From assembly GCF_024347675.1 (NCBI RefSeq), contig NZ_AP024881.1, forward strand, positions 806,001 to 870,000: a DNA stretch of 64,000 bases. Direction: 5' to 3'. This document shows positions 51,544-61,653 of this stretch, piece after piece; the first letter of the stretch is position 1, and each line of letters begins with the position of its first letter. Below the pieces are notes generated by a model, which was not told the DNA's origin, made no database searches, and saw only the letters and a program-made list of their open reading frames with translations. The DNA comes from Vibrio ishigakensis. Its GTDB lineage: Bacteria > Pseudomonadota > Gammaproteobacteria > Enterobacterales > Vibrionaceae. A program made the position numbers and the translations under genes.

Positions 51544-54140
51544 TAGTTGTTCTCCTTCGAATCTTGTTCTTTTGCTTGCTGCTCAGCTTTGCGTGCTTTG
51601 GCACGGGCAATAGCAGCGGCAACGGCGGCCTTCTTAGGATCCGCTTGCTTGGTTTCTGGCTTTTCTTCTGATTGTGAATCAGTGTTCTGCTCAGCTTCTT
51701 GTGCCTGCTTGCGAGCTTTAGCACGAGCAATGGCAGCGGCTACTGCTGCTTTTTTAGGGTAGGCCTCTTCAGTTTGTGGTTCAGACGCTTGTTCTGTTTC
51801 TTGTGCCTGCTTGCGAGCTTTAGCTCGAGCAACAGCAGCGGCTACTGCTGCTTTTTTAGGGTCGGCCTCTTCAGCTTGAGGTTCAGAAGCTTGTTCAGTT
51901 TCTTGAGCTTGCTTGCGAGCTTTAGCGCGAGCAATGGCAGCAACTACAGCGGCTTTCTTAGGATCGGCTTCTTCAGCTTGAGGCTCAGAACCTTGCTCGG
52001 TTTCTTGAGCCTGCTTGCGAGCTTTAGAACGAGCAATGGCAGCGGCTACTGCAGCTTTCTTCGAATCGCCTTCATTAGCCTGTGGTTCAGAAGCTTGCTC
52101 TGTTTCTTGTGCCTGTTTGCGAGCTTTAGCGCGAGCAATAGCAGCGGCTACTGCAGCTTTCTTCGAATCGCCCTCATCAGCCTCGGTTTCAGTGTTTCCT
52201 TCTGCTTGTTGTGCGGCTTTGCGAGCTTTGGCTCTGGCAACGGCGGCAGCCACAGCAGCATTTTTGTTTTCCGCTGGAGCTTCTTGTCTCTCAGGCGCTG
52301 GTTTTTGCGCGGCTTTACGCGCCTTAGCCCTTGCGATAGCCGCGGCAACTGCGTCTTGCTTAGATTCGGCTTCGGCTGGCTTGTTGTTTAGTTGCTCTTT
52401 CTTAGCCTTAGCGCGGGCAATGGCAGCCGCTACGGCATCTTGCTTATCACCTGATTCAGGCTTCTCAGCACGCTTGGCTCGAGCCTCTTGCTTGCGCTGC
52501 TCTCGAAGCTTGCGCATTTCACTGTTGTCTGGCTCGGTTGCGCCACTCGCTTCTGCCTGTTTTGCCTTAGCGCGCGCTATAGCTGCCGCAACTGCTGGCT
52601 TAGGACCGTCTGTCTGTTTTTGCTTAACGCGAGCAATAGCTGCTGCAATGGCATCTTCTCCACCAGAATCTTTCATCTCTTGGCGACGCTTATCGGCAGC
52701 TGCCTTGTACTTAGCCTCACGCTCTTGCTTGTCTCGCTCTAGGCGTGCTTTGCGCTGTTCAAAGCGCACTTTGGCTCGCTCCGCTGCTTGCTCTTCTGCG
52801 GTTCGAATCTTGATTTCAGCTTTGGATTGTCTGAAATACTGAACCAATGGGATGCTACTCGGGCATACATACGCGCAGATACCACACTCGATACAGTCGT
52901 TGATCTTATACTCTTCGCACTTGTCGAGGTCGTTATCTTTTGAGTACCACAGCATCTGCTGAGGGAGCAGTGAAGCAGGGCAAGCCTCTGCACACTGACC
53001 GCATCGGATACACGCCATCTCCTGCTGATCGAACATCAGCTCACGTTTACCTGGTGCTAGGATGCAGTTGGTGGTTTTGGTCACAGGAACCTGAGTATGC
53101 GGCAGGGTAAAGCCCATCATAGGACCACCCATAATGACTGACTGTTTCTTGGTCGGTGCAAAGTTACCTTGCTGCAATAGATGCTCAACCGGCGTACCGA
53201 TAGGCACCCAGAAGTTGCGTGCAGATTTAACGCTTTTACCCGTCAGTGTTACCACTCGCTCAATCAGAGGTTCACCATTGATTACGGCACGCTTCACTGC
53301 AAAAGCGGAGCCCACGTTGAGCATGGTCATGCCGATATCGGCAGAATAACCAGTACTTGGGATCTCTTTGTTTGTCAGTAGCTTAATAAGCTGTTTCGAA
53401 GCCCCTGATGGATACTTGGTTGGTACGACACGAATTACGATATCGTGATTCTCGCCGGCCGCTGTTAGCGCCTTAATGGCTTCAGGCTTGTTGTCCTCGA
53501 TGCCAATGATTGCGAGTTTAGGCTTAAGGATGTGCTTAAGGACCTCGATACCTTCAATGATCTCCTGTGCATACTCGCGCATTAGAGAGTCATCGGCGGT
53601 GATATACGGCTCACACTCGGCAGCATTGATGATCAAGATATCAACACGCCCTAGACCAGAACGCAGTTTACGTGCCGTTGGGAAGCCTGCTCCACCCATA
53701 CCTGAAATACCCGCTCCTCGAATAATATCCAGCAGATGTTCAGGCTGTTCTTGTGTGTAGTCTTCCACGCCGTGGTGCTCAATCCAAGTATCTTGGTGAT
53801 CGGGTTTAATAACTATCGCCAACTCAGGCAGAGAAGATGGGTGACAGCTAGGGCGCGGTTCAATGGCAATGATCTCACCTGAGGTAGAGGCATGTACGGG
53901 AAGGCTCAGGCTTGTTTGAAAACGAGATAGTGGCTGGCCTTTGAGTACCTTGTCGCCGACTTGGACAAGCAGATCACCCTCTTTACCTATGTGCTGCTTG
54001 ACTGGAATCACTAACTCATCGGCAAGACTCGAGCGACCAATCTTAGAGGTAAGAGATTGGGCTTTATTCTCTGGTGGATGAATACCCCCTGGGAAATCCC
54101 ACAGGTGACCAGAGCGAATTTTTTCAATTAAAGAGAGCAT
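51543..54140 (-). CDS. rnfC: Rnf complex subunit C with expanded Ala/Lys-rich repeat tail
   Basis: This 865-residue protein has the RnfC core in residues about 1-450: NADH/FMN-binding [14 protein letters not shown], then two [4Fe-4S] ferredoxin motifs [12 protein letters not shown] and [12 protein letters not shown]. The rest (about 480-865) is low complexity: about 11 copies of [13 protein letters not shown] separated by acidic Glu/Gln spacers, helical by composition. RnfC transfers electrons between NADH and RnfB on the cytoplasmic face. E. coli RsxC has a similar but often shorter tail. Repeats at nucleotide level are described separately. Confidence 0.95.
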   Translation of the reverse strand: MLSLIEKIRSGHLWDFPGGIHPPENKAQSLTSKIGRSSLADELVIPVKQHIGKEGDLLVQVGDKVLKGQPLSRFQTSLSLPVHASTSGEIIAIEPRPSCHPSSLPELAIVIKPDHQDTWIEHHGVEDYTQEQPEHLLDIIRGAGISGMGGAGFPTARKLRSGLGRVDILIINAAECEPYITADDSLMREYAQEIIEGIEVLKHILKPKLAIIGIEDNKPEAIKALTAAGENHDIVIRVVPTKYPSGASKQLIKLLTNKEIPSTGYSADIGMTMLNVGSAFAVKRAVINGEPLIERVVTLTGKSVKSARNFWVPIGTPVEHLLQQGNFAPTKKQSVIMGGPMMGFTLPHTQVPVTKTTNCILAPGKRELMFDQQEMACIRCGQCAEACPASLLPQQMLWYSKDNDLDKCEEYKINDCIECGICAYVCPSSIPLVQYFRQSKAEIKIRTAEEQAAERAKVRFEQRKARLERDKQEREAKYKAAADKRRQEMKDSGGEDAIAAAIARVKQKQTDGPKPAVAAAIARAKAKQAEASGATEPDNSEMRKLREQRKQEARAKRAEKPESGDKQDAVAAAIARAKAKKEQLNNKPAEAESKQDAVAAAIARAKARKAAQKPAPERQEAPAENKNAAVAAAVARAKARKAAQQAEGNTETEADEGDSKKAAVAAAIARAKARKQAQETEQASEPQANEGDSKKAAVAAAIARSKARKQAQETEQGSEPQAEEADPKKAAVVAAIARAKARKQAQETEQASEPQAEEADPKKAAVAAAVARAKARKQAQETEQASEPQTEEAYPKKAAVAAAIARAKARKQAQEAEQNTDSQSEEKPETKQADPKKAAVAAAIARAKARKAEQQAKEQDSKENN
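51585..52665. repeat. Tandem repeats in the rnfC 3' half
   Basis: The segment encodes about 11 copies of a 13-residue Ala/Arg/Lys motif. In 51720-52170 the unit is 102 nt (34 codons) and neighbouring copies are nearly identical, for example GCTACTGCTG recurring at 51739 and 51841. Such identity predicts slippage or recombination and copy-number variation. The antisense frames of this region stay open for over 200 codons because of the composition. Confidence 0.85.
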
Positions 54141-54145
54141 GTTCG

Positions 54146-54727
54146 CTACGAGTTTCCGTTAGTGCTGTTTGTGGTCTCAAGGTTAACCACAGGAATAGAG
54201 TTAAGTTGCCATTTCCAAGTATCCGTGGTTGTTTCCACAGGGATCATCTCGATACAGTCAGTGGGGCAGGGTGCGACACAAAGGTCACAACCAGTACACT
54301 GGTCTTTGATGACTGTGTGCATCGCCTTGGTACCGCCGACGATAGCGTCTACAGGACAGGCTTGGATACACTTGGTACAGCCGATACACATATCTTCATG
54401 AATAAAGGCGACTTTTTTGACGTTGTCGTCTATATCGAGGTCTGAATCGGGTACGTCCACACCCATAAGGTCAGCCAGTTTTTGGATGGTTGCTTCACCG
54501 CCCGGAGGACACTTGTTGATCGCGTCGCCATTGGCAATAGCCTCTGCATAAGGCTTACAGCCAGGGTAACCACACTGACCACATTGGGTTTGTGGCAAGA
54601 TGGCGTCGATTTGGTCAACGATAGGGTCTGCACCCACCTTGAAGCGAATTGAAGCAAAGCCCAGCAAGCCCCCGAATAACAGAGCAAGTACACCTAGCGC
54701 TATGATGGCAATAAAGATTGCGTCCAT
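54146..54727 (-). CDS. rnfB: Rnf complex subunit B (polyferredoxin)
   Basis: This 193-residue protein has one N-terminal transmembrane helix ([19 protein letters not shown]), a Fe-S domain with [16 protein letters not shown] (about 49-70), and two [4Fe-4S] motifs, [16 protein letters not shown] and [20 protein letters not shown]. It receives electrons from ferredoxin or RnfC. Its start overlaps the rnfA stop by one base, and rnfC starts 5 bp after it ends. Confidence 0.96.
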   Translation of the reverse strand: MDAIFIAIIALGVLALLFGGLLGFASIRFKVGADPIVDQIDAILPQTQCGQCGYPGCKPYAEAIANGDAINKCPPGGEATIQKLADLMGVDVPDSDLDIDDNVKKVAFIHEDMCIGCTKCIQACPVDAIVGGTKAMHTVIKDQCTGCDLCVAPCPTDCIEMIPVETTTDTWKWQLNSIPVVNLETTNSTNGNS

Positions 54728-55308
54728 TATATTTTAACCAACCCTGTGAAGCCCATGAATGCCAGTGCCATTAGTCCTGCGGTGATCATCGCAATAGAAG
54801 CGCCTTTAAATGGCAGAGGTACGTCAGCCGCCGCGATACGTTCACGCATAGAAGCGAATAGAACCAATACGATGGAGAAACCCACTGCTGCGCCAAAACC
54901 ATAGATGATGGATTCGATAAAACTGTGGTTCTCGTTTACGTTCAGAAGCGCTACACCTAGCACGGCGCAGTTGGTGGTGATAAGTGGGATGAAGATACCC
55001 AGCAGGCGATAGAGAGTAGGGCTTGTCTTGTGCACCACCATTTCGGTGAACTGAACTACTACAGCGATTACCAAGATGAAGCTCATGGTTCTTAGGTAAG
55101 CGATACCCAGAGGTTGCAAGATATAGGTTTCTACCAGATAGGCGCAAACAGAAGCTAGGGTAAGTACAAAGGTGGTGGCTAGACTCATGCCGATTGCAGT
55201 TTCCACTTTTTTGGAAACCCCCATGAAGGGACACAGGCCTAAAAATTTAACTAGCACAAAGTTGTTGACCAGCACTGTACCGACCAACAACAGCAAATAT
55301 TCTGTCAT
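54727..55308 (-). CDS. rnfA: Rnf complex subunit A
   Basis: This 193-residue inner-membrane protein has six helices and the features of RnfA/Nqr[41 protein letters not shown], with Cys in GLCPFMG for the membrane Fe-S site shared with RnfE, and [22 protein letters not shown]. It is the first gene of the leftward rnfABCDGE-nth operon, so the promoter should lie in 55309-55440. Confidence 0.96.
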   Translation of the reverse strand: MTEYLLLLVGTVLVNNFVLVKFLGLCPFMGVSKKVETAIGMSLATTFVLTLASVCAYLVETYILQPLGIAYLRTMSFILVIAVVVQFTEMVVHKTSPTLYRLLGIFIPLITTNCAVLGVALLNVNENHSFIESIIYGFGAAVGFSIVLVLFASMRERIAAADVPLPFKGASIAMITAGLMALAFMGFTGLVKI

Positions 55309-55704
55309 ACCTTTACTTACTCACCCGAATCGAGCTGCACATTATCCTGCTTTGTGATGTGTTTAACAACACAACATCTATAGGGATTTACAACAATTGT
55401 AGAAAATATAGTCGCTTATACGCATTAACTCCCAGAATGGAGGTGCTTTATCCAGATGGGAGCGTAGGAATTAGACACAGATAACAAAGTGACCGGGATC
55501 ACGCAAAATTAGATTGTAATAAGAGAGTGCAAAAAACGGGGTTATGAACTGATTGCAGAGCACTGGTTCTCGAGGTAATCCCCCAATCATTCAGTTTTCC
55601 GAAACAGTGAATTAAGTTTTACATTATTTATCCTTGCTTGGTCGAGGCGTAGGCTTGCCCCAACAATCAAAGGATGGAGCACATCGGCTCTATCGGGGGA
55701 AATT
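55309..55704. promoter_or_regulatory. Region between rnfA and small membrane ORF
   Basis: About 400 bp that should hold the divergent promoters of rnf and the 56-codon gene. I see no confident FNR, ArcA or Fur box and no further ORF. A Gly-rich ribosome site, GGGGGA, ends the region. Confidence 0.4.
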
Positions 55705-55875
55705 ATGCTAGTTCAAACACTTTTAAGAGCGCTATACAATCTAGCCTCAACCATTCTATCTGGCCTATTTGTAGCAGTAGGTACTCTGTTCTATGTAGCG
55801 TTTTTGATGCTGAAGATCGCCTCTATGATGTTGAGACTGCATCATAGGAAGCATCACTATCTTTCACATCAATGA
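55705..55875 (+). CDS. Small single-pass membrane protein, 56 aa
   Basis: The ATG is preceded by a GGGGGA Shine-Dalgarno four bases upstream. The 56-residue peptide has one long hydrophobic segment (LASTILSGLFVAVGTLFYVAFLMLKIA) after a short amphipathic start and ends in a basic, His-rich tail (HHRKHHYLSHQ). I do not know the family. Its separate position, good ribosome site and sensible membrane topology argue for a real gene. Confidence 0.6.
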   Translation: MLVQTLLRALYNLASTILSGLFVAVGTLFYVAFLMLKIASMMLRLHHRKHHYLSHQ

Positions 55876-56009
55876 TTGTTTTAAAAATCTAAATAGTTAA
55901 TTCAATTTCTGGCTAATTATTAACTAATATCAAATCAATATACTTGCACCATCAGTCACCTGAAGCCCAGGTGAGACATTTGTCCAAGCACGATGTGAAG
56001 GAAGATTGT

Positions 56010-57104
56010 ATGAGCAAGTTATTTGAGAAAGTGAAATTAGAGTCCCTAGAGTTAAACAACCGAGTGGTGATGGCGCCTATGACAAGGGCGCGCACTACTC
56101 AACCGGGTAATATCCCAAATCAGATGATGGCGGACTATTACAAGCAGCGTGCTAGCGCTGGTCTTATCATCACAGAGGCGACTCAAATATCTGATGACTC
56201 TCAGGGTTACTCCTTCACTCCGGGCGTGTATACTGATGCGCAGGTGGAGGGCTGGAAAGCCGTCACTAGTGAGGCAAAGGCTCAAGGTGCTGCTATTTTC
56301 TGTCAGTTGTGGCATGTAGGTCGAGTATCACATCCTATCTTTCAAAAAGGCGAGCTACCAATGGCTCCCTCAGCCCTAGCACCGGTGGAAACCCAAGTGT
56401 GGATTTCTGATGAAGCAGGCAATGGCAATATGGTTGATTGTGTTCAGCCCCGTGAGATGACGCAAGATGATATCAAGCGTGTGATTCAGGACTTCACCTA
56501 TGCCGCCAAGCGCGCGGTTGAAGCAGGGTTTAATGGTATCGAGATCCACGGTGGTAACGGCTATCTAATCGATCAGTTTCTTCGCACCAACTCTAACCAT
56601 AGAACCGACAATTACGGTGGTTGTCGTCAGAATCGAATTCGCTTCCTGCTAGAAGTGGTTGATGCGGTCATCGCTGAGATTGGTGCAGATAAGGTTGGCG
56701 TGCGACTTGCCCCATTCATTACCTTCAAGGATATGAACTGTCCGGATATCGTGCCGACTATTCTCGAAAGTGCGGCTGAGCTGCAAAAACGCAATATTGC
56801 CTATATTCATCTTTCAGAGGCGGATTGGGACGATGCTCCAACTATTCCAGATGATTTTAGAATCCAGCTTCGCGAGATCTTCAGTAATACCATTATTGTG
56901 GCAGGTCGCTATGACGTAGCGCGTGCTGAAGCAATCATCTCAGAGGAATTGGCAGATTTGGTTGCCTTTGGTCGTCCATTCGTCGCAAATCCGGATTTAG
57001 TGAAGCGTCTAGAATTTGACCTACCGCTAGCCGAGCTAGACCCTAGCACCTTGTTTGGTGGGGTAGAGAAGGGGTATACGGATTATTCGGCGTATCAGGA
57101 ATAA
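56010..57104 (+). CDS. Alkene reductase of the Old Yellow Enzyme family (NemA-like)
   Basis: This 364-residue FMN enzyme has the OYE signatures: NRVVMAPMTRARTTQPGN near residue 20, ATQISDDSQGYSFTPGVYT, LWHVGRVSHP, FNGIEIHGGNGYLIDQFLRTNSNHRTDNYGG with the His-Asn substrate-binding pair, and VAGRYD near the phosphate site. It reduces activated C=C or nitro compounds with NAD(P)H. Start at ATG 56010 with AAGGA upstream; the in-frame start at 55944 adds a weakly supported leader. Single gene. Confidence 0.92.
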   Translation: MSKLFEKVKLESLELNNRVVMAPMTRARTTQPGNIPNQMMADYYKQRASAGLIITEATQISDDSQGYSFTPGVYTDAQVEGWKAVTSEAKAQGAAIFCQLWHVGRVSHPIFQKGELPMAPSALAPVETQVWISDEAGNGNMVDCVQPREMTQDDIKRVIQDFTYAAKRAVEAGFNGIEIHGGNGYLIDQFLRTNSNHRTDNYGGCRQNRIRFLLEVVDAVIAEIGADKVGVRLAPFITFKDMNCPDIVPTILESAAELQKRNIAYIHLSEADWDDAPTIPDDFRIQLREIFSNTIIVAGRYDVARAEAIISEELADLVAFGRPFVANPDLVKRLEFDLPLAELDPSTLFGGVEKGYTDYSAYQE

Positions 57105-57147
57105 AGCTTCTACATCAGAACTCTTTTGGTTTCTGAGGTTGCAGAAC

Positions 57148-57180
57148 GAAAAAGGCCAGTACTTGCGTACTGGCCTTTTC
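57148..57180 (+). terminator. Intrinsic terminator of the OYE gene
   Basis: AAAAGGCCAGTAC - TTGC - GTACTGGCCTTTT, a long perfect stem that also works on the minus strand. Confidence 0.92.
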
Positions 57181-57188
57181 CTATAATT

Positions 57189-57246
57189 TGGCTCGCCTTG
57201 CGGGACTAAACGCGCCGAGCTTCGGCTGCGACATATCTGCTGTTCA
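57189..57246 (-). pseudogene. Decayed tRNA-Asn-like relic
   Basis: TGGCTCGCCTTGCGGGACT and the following GCGACATA match the 3' half of the nearby tRNA-Asn (17 of 19, then 8 of 8), but the T-loop is replaced by a different 20 bp stretch with a small GCCGA-GCT-TCGGC hairpin, and the anticodon arm and 5' half are not recognisable. The surrounding order (AACGAAAAA, hairpin, T-run, AATTTGGCT) occurs twice in 57140-57310, so a tandem duplication that decayed is likely. Confidence 0.65.
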
Positions 57247-57265
57247 CAAAGTTTTGAGCTACAAA

Positions 57266-57299
57266 CGAAAAAACCGCACCCAAGGGTACGGTTTTCTCT
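57266..57299 (-). terminator. Terminator of tRNA-Asn
   Basis: On the minus strand AAAACCGTACCC - TT - GGGTGCGGTTTTTT (one U-G wobble), directly after the tRNA. Confidence 0.88.
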
Positions 57300-57304
57300 A
57301 AATT

Positions 57305-57380
57305 TGGCTCCCCCTGCGGGACTCGAACCTGCGACATACGGATTAACAGTCCGCCGTTCTACCAACTGAACTAAGGGGGA
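57305..57380 (-). tRNA. tRNA-Asn (anticodon GUU)
   Basis: A 76 nt tRNA with encoded CCA: acceptor TCCCCCT, D-arm AGTTCAGTTGGTAGAACG, anticodon loop CTGTTAA (GTT), T-loop GGTTCGAGTCC. Own terminator downstream. Confidence 0.96.
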
Positions 57381-57873
57381 ATTGCTCGAAAGCGAGGCGA
57401 ATCTTACTGGCGATGCATATTAGTGTCAACAGCTGAAAATGAAAAAAACAGCAAAATTTTAACGCCGAAAAAGGGTTGAGTTTTGTCAGGCCAGTGTCAG
57501 CAAGGCTTTACATTAGTTATCCACTAAAGTTGTGGATAAGTGTGTTGATTAGATCGGGGAAACTCTGAGCGAGATTTAACATTTTTAACAAGTGATGTTT
57601 GGAATGGCGTTCTAACTGCTTGTATTGCTTAAATTAATCTGAGTATTCTGCGATTGATTAGCTAGGTGAATAACTGCGAATGCTGAACAAAAGTTAAACA
57701 GTTTTGTCACAAAAAAGAGGTGTTTTGGGGAAAAGCTGTGAGTACTGAAAATGGCAAGGACGCCGAAGAATTTCAGTAGGGTCAAGGAATATAGCAAATG
57801 TTAAAATCGAGTGCTAGCACTTCTAGTGATAAAATTGATATAAATACGTTCTTAGATTTTGTCTGGCAGGTAA
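57381..57873. promoter_or_regulatory. Non-coding region upstream of uvrB
   Basis: About 490 bp without a supported gene. Its clearest feature is a facing pair of DnaA boxes. I looked for a LexA site (CTG-N10-CAG) before uvrB and found no good match; also no Qrr-like sequence. Confidence 0.45.
57517..57539. promoter_or_regulatory. Facing pair of DnaA boxes
   Basis: TTATCCACT (57517-57525) and TGTGGATAA (57531-57539) face each other across 5 bp. The second is a perfect TTATCCACA box on the minus strand; the first has one mismatch. DnaA control has been described upstream of E. coli uvrB. Confidence 0.65.
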
Positions 57874-59925
57874 GTGACTGTGAGTGAAGAAAAAAGTGAA
57901 AAACTGTATGAGTTGGTTTCGGATTATAAACCCTCAGGGGATCAGCCCACAGCCATAGAACAGCTCCTTGAAGGTCTAGACTCAGGCCTCGCACATCAAA
58001 CCCTTCTCGGGGTGACGGGATCTGGTAAGACATTTACTCTAGCTAATGTTATCGCAACCGCACAAAGACCGGCTATCCTGCTCGCGCCGAATAAGACCTT
58101 GGCGGCGCAACTATATGGTGAGATGAAAGCTTTCTTCCCCAATAACGCGGTTGAGTATTTCGTATCCTACTATGACTATTACCAGCCAGAGGCTTATGTT
58201 CCGACGACCGATACCTTTATTGAAAAGGACTCCTCGGTCAATGCACACATTGAGCAGATGCGACTGTCGGCAACTAAGGCACTGTTAGAACGTAAAGATG
58301 CCATAATCGTTGCCTCAGTATCAGCCATCTATGGTCTTGGTGATCCAGAATCTTATCTGAAGATGATGCTTCATGTACGTCGTGGTGACTTTATTAATCA
58401 GCGCGACATTTTGCGTCGTCTGGCAGAGCTTCAATATTCACGCAATGATGTTGCCTTTGAGCGTGGTCAGTTCCGAGTGCGTGGCGAGGTTATCGACATA
58501 TTCCCTGCAGAATCTGAGCAGGATGCCGTTCGCATCGAGATGTTTGACGATGAGATAGAGTGTATCAGCCTGTTCGACCCATTAACCGGCTCATTAGTAC
58601 AGCGAGACCTGCCTCGATTTACCATCTACCCTAAGACCCATTACGTGACCCCTAGGGATAGGATGCTGGAGGCTATTGAAACCATTAAAGAAGAGCTGGC
58701 CGATCGTAAGAAATACCTTTTAGAGAACAACAAGCTTCTGGAAGAGCAGCGCATCAGTCAGCGTACCCAATTTGATATTGAGATGATGAATGAGCTTGGC
58801 TTCTGCTCTGGGGTAGAAAACTATTCTCGTCACTTGAGTGGCCGTGCTGAGGGCGAGCCGCCACCGACCCTATTCGATTACCTTCCTCATGACGGTCTTC
58901 TCATCATTGATGAGTCACACGTTACCGTGCCTCAGATTGGCGCCATGTATAAGGGTGACCGCTCGCGTAAAGAAACGCTGGTGGAGTATGGCTTTCGTTT
59001 GCCATCGGCATTGGATAACCGCCCGCTGAAGTTTGAAGAGTTTGAGGCCCTTGCACCCCAGACTATCTTTGTCTCGGCAACACCGGGCAAATATGAGATA
59101 GAGATGTCCGGTGACGAGATTGCCGATCAGGTGGTTCGTCCAACTGGTCTACTGGACCCAGAGCTTGAGGTCCGCCCTGTCGCTACTCAGGTGGATGATC
59201 TTCTTTCGGAGATACGCATCCGCAGTGCCATCGATGAGCGCGTCTTGGTGACCACACTAACCAAGCGCATGGCCGAAGACTTAACCGAGTATCTGACCGA
59301 GCATGATGTGAAGGTGCGCTATCTGCACTCGGATGTGGACACGGTTGAGCGTGTAGAGATCATTCGAGACCTTCGCTTAGGTGAGTTTGATGTACTGGTG
59401 GGGATCAACCTTCTGCGTGAGGGCTTAGATATGCCAGAGGTATCGCTGGTGGCTATTCTGGATGCCGATAAAGAGGGCTTCCTACGCTCTGAGCGTTCTC
59501 TTATCCAGACCATAGGTCGTGCTGCGCGTAACCTTAAGGGTAAAGCCATCCTATATGCCGATCGCGTTACCGACTCTATGAAGCGCGCCATGGACGAAAC
59601 CAATCGTCGCCGCGAGAAACAGCACGCCTATAACGAGAAGATGGGCATTAAGCCTCAGGCACTGAAACGTAATGTGAAAGATATTATGGAACTGGGCGCG
59701 GCCACTCAAGAGGCTTCGAAACGCAAGTCCAAGGCTGTGCCTTTGTCGAAAGTAGCGGACAATAGTCAAGAATATAAGGCGCTTTCTCCACAAGAGCTTG
59801 AGAAACTGATCTTAGCATTAGAGAATGAGATGTATCAGCACGCGCAGAACCTAGAGTTCGAACAAGCGGCTGCTAAGCGCGATCAGATTGAAGAGTATCG
59901 TAAGCAATTCATCGTCAACAGTTAG
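57874..59925 (+). CDS. uvrB: Excinuclease ABC subunit B
   Basis: This 683-residue DNA repair helicase has Walker [11 protein letters not shown] near residue 50, the beta-hairpin region [18 protein letters not shown] (Walker B), [35 protein letters not shown] and QTIGRAARN, and a C-terminal UvrC-binding coiled coil ([31 protein letters not shown]). It verifies damage with UvrA and recruits UvrC. The start is GTG at 57874 or 57880. LuxO follows only 11 bp downstream, which suggests cotranscription. Confidence 0.97.
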   Translation: MTVSEEKSEKLYELVSDYKPSGDQPTAIEQLLEGLDSGLAHQTLLGVTGSGKTFTLANVIATAQRPAILLAPNKTLAAQLYGEMKAFFPNNAVEYFVSYYDYYQPEAYVPTTDTFIEKDSSVNAHIEQMRLSATKALLERKDAIIVASVSAIYGLGDPESYLKMMLHVRRGDFINQRDILRRLAELQYSRNDVAFERGQFRVRGEVIDIFPAESEQDAVRIEMFDDEIECISLFDPLTGSLVQRDLPRFTIYPKTHYVTPRDRMLEAIETIKEELADRKKYLLENNKLLEEQRISQRTQFDIEMMNELGFCSGVENYSRHLSGRAEGEPPPTLFDYLPHDGLLIIDESHVTVPQIGAMYKGDRSRKETLVEYGFRLPSALDNRPLKFEEFEALAPQTIFVSATPGKYEIEMSGDEIADQVVRPTGLLDPELEVRPVATQVDDLLSEIRIRSAIDERVLVTTLTKRMAEDLTEYLTEHDVKVRYLHSDVDTVERVEIIRDLRLGEFDVLVGINLLREGLDMPEVSLVAILDADKEGFLRSERSLIQTIGRAARNLKGKAILYADRVTDSMKRAMDETNRRREKQHAYNEKMGIKPQALKRNVKDIMELGAATQEASKRKSKAVPLSKVADNSQEYKALSPQELEKLILALENEMYQHAQNLEFEQAAAKRDQIEEYRKQFIVNS

Positions 59926-59936
59926 AAAGCAATTAG

Positions 59937-61331
59937 ATGTCAGAATCCCTAAGAAAGCGATTATTGATGGTAGAAGACACCTTATCGGTGGCGACCCTGT
60001 ATCAGGCTTATTTAGCATCGCTGGATATCGATATTGAGATAGTCTCTACCGGTCAGCAGGCAATTACCAGTATTCGCAGTCAGGTACCCAACCTGATCTT
60101 ACTGGATCTTAAATTGCCTGATATGACGGGTATGGATGTGCTTAAAAAGGTCCGAACACTGGCGCCCGAGGTGCCGGTGATCTTTATGACTGCACATGGC
60201 TCTATTGATGTAGCTGTCGAGGCAATGCGTGAAGGGGCGTATGACTTTCTGATCAAGCCGTGTGAGGCAGACCGACTGCGCGTCACTATTTCTAAGGCGA
60301 TCCACCAAACTCATAGCAGTAATAAACAGCAGCTATTTGGTGAGAGTAACACCTATCAAGGTTTTATCGGTTCTAGCCCGAGTATGCACAAGGTGTACCG
60401 CACCATAGATTCTGCTGCCAGCAGTAAGGCGAGCATCTTTATCACCGGCGAAAGTGGCACAGGTAAAGAGGTGTGCGCCGAGGCTATTCACTCGGTGAGT
60501 AACCGAAGTGAAGAGCCGTTTATCGCCCTAAACTGTGCTGCTATTCCAAAGGATCTGATCGAGAGTGAGCTGTTTGGTCACGTGAAAGGCGCGTTTACCG
60601 GTGCCTCTACCGACCGTAAAGGTGCGGCAGAATTGGCTGACGGCGGTACTTTGTTTTTGGATGAGCTTTGCGAGATGGAGCTGGATCTTCAGACCAAGCT
60701 ACTGCGCTTTATTCAGACCGGTACCTTCCAGAAGGTAGGCTCCTCTAAACTGAGCCGGGTAGACGTTCGTTTTGTGTGCGCAACCAACAAAGACCCTTGG
60801 CAAGAGGTGCAGAAAGGCCGCTTTCGTGAAGACCTGTATTATCGCTTGTACGTGATTCCTCTGCATCTGCCACCGCTTCGTGAACGGGGCGATGACATCA
60901 TAGAAATCGGTTACTCACTGCTGGGCTTTATGTCCATCGAAGAGAATAAAGCCTTCAATAAATTCTCTCCTGAGGTGTTAAGGCGCTTCTTAGCTTATCC
61001 ATGGCCTGGTAACGTGCGCCAATTGCAGAACGTAATCCGCAATATCGTTGTATTAAACCAAGGTGAAGAGGTGAGCCTAGAAATGTTGCCATCACCGCTT
61101 GATTCGGTAGAGGTCGCAGAGCACTCAGAATCGACAGTGACCAACTTTCTAACACCGTTAACCGAAGAAGATGAGGATGAGATTGTTCCTCTATCCTTGA
61201 TTGAACGTCGCGTTATCGAGCGCGCCATAAAATTATGTGATGGCTCTATTCCAGCGGCTGCAAACAAGCTGGATGTGAGCGCATCGACCATCTATCGTAA
61301 GATTGAGCGTTGGGAGAAAGGGCGTGGCTGA
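59937..61331 (+). CDS. luxO: Quorum-sensing sigma-54 response regulator LuxO
   Basis: This 464-residue protein has a receiver domain with phospho-acceptor Asp in [13 protein letters not shown] (residue 57; 47 if the M in LLMVEDT is the start, as in some numbering), a sigma-54 AAA+ domain with GESGTGKE and GAFTGA, and a C-terminal Fis-type HTH ([21 protein letters not shown]). The linker and receiver closely follow LuxO of Vibrio. Phosphorylated LuxO activates Qrr sRNA genes at low cell density. It follows uvrB by 11 bp and overlaps luxU by 8 bp. Confidence 0.95.
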   Translation: MSESLRKRLLMVEDTLSVATLYQAYLASLDIDIEIVSTGQQAITSIRSQVPNLILLDLKLPDMTGMDVLKKVRTLAPEVPVIFMTAHGSIDVAVEAMREGAYDFLIKPCEADRLRVTISKAIHQTHSSNKQQLFGESNTYQGFIGSSPSMHKVYRTIDSAASSKASIFITGESGTGKEVCAEAIHSVSNRSEEPFIALNCAAIPKDLIESELFGHVKGAFTGASTDRKGAAELADGGTLFLDELCEMELDLQTKLLRFIQTGTFQKVGSSKLSRVDVRFVCATNKDPWQEVQKGRFREDLYYRLYVIPLHLPPLRERGDDIIEIGYSLLGFMSIEENKAFNKFSPEVLRRFLAYPWPGNVRQLQNVIRNIVVLNQGEEVSLEMLPSPLDSVEVAEHSESTVTNFLTPLTEEDEDEIVPLSLIERRVIERAIKLCDGSIPAAANKLDVSASTIYRKIERWEKGRG

Positions 61332-61653
61332 GTCGTATCTTGAGCTGACAAAACTGGAACAACTAAAGGTTCAGGTGGGAGAGGCAATGTTTCCCACTCT
61401 GCTCGGTTTGTTTAAGCAAGAGTTGAACGAATATAGGGATCAGCTTGTAGGTGGTGATGCAGAGCAGATAGGTCGCATATGCCATGCTATTAAGGGCAGT
61501 GCGCCAAGCTTTGGTGCAAAACCCTTAACCCAGTTGGCTACCGAGATGGACTTGCTATTTAAATCGGGAAGAAAAGAGGAGTTGCAGCAACAAGTGCCAC
61601 AACTCCTCGAAATGCTGAGCAATACTGAGCAAGGCGTAAATAAACTACTTTAG
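61324..61653 (+). CDS. luxU: Phosphorelay protein LuxU (HPt)
   Basis: This 109-residue all-helical protein has an HPt motif [15 protein letters not shown] with the phosphorylated His54 followed by the A-x-K-G-S/A core, as in LuxU. It relays phosphate from the hybrid sensor kinases to LuxO. I chose GTG 61324, with GGGAGAAAGG upstream, overlapping the luxO end by 8 bp; an earlier TTG at 61303 is possible. Its 3' end overlaps the convergent yvcK by 9 bp. Confidence 0.92.
   Translation: MAESYLELTKLEQLKVQVGEAMFPTLLGLFKQELNEYRDQLVGGDAEQIGRICHAIKGSAPSFGAKPLTQLATEMDLLFKSGRKEELQQQVPQLLEMLSNTEQGVNKLL

Noticed and set aside
51699..52842. Long open frames on the plus strand opposite rnfC (up to 275 codons)
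   Set aside because: They arise from the repetitive composition of the rnfC tail; no ribosome site, no sensible domains, and the minus-strand frame is a certain gene.
57381..57873. LexA (SOS) box before uvrB
   Set aside because: The closest CTG...CAG pair has a 13 bp spacer; the LexA site needs 10.
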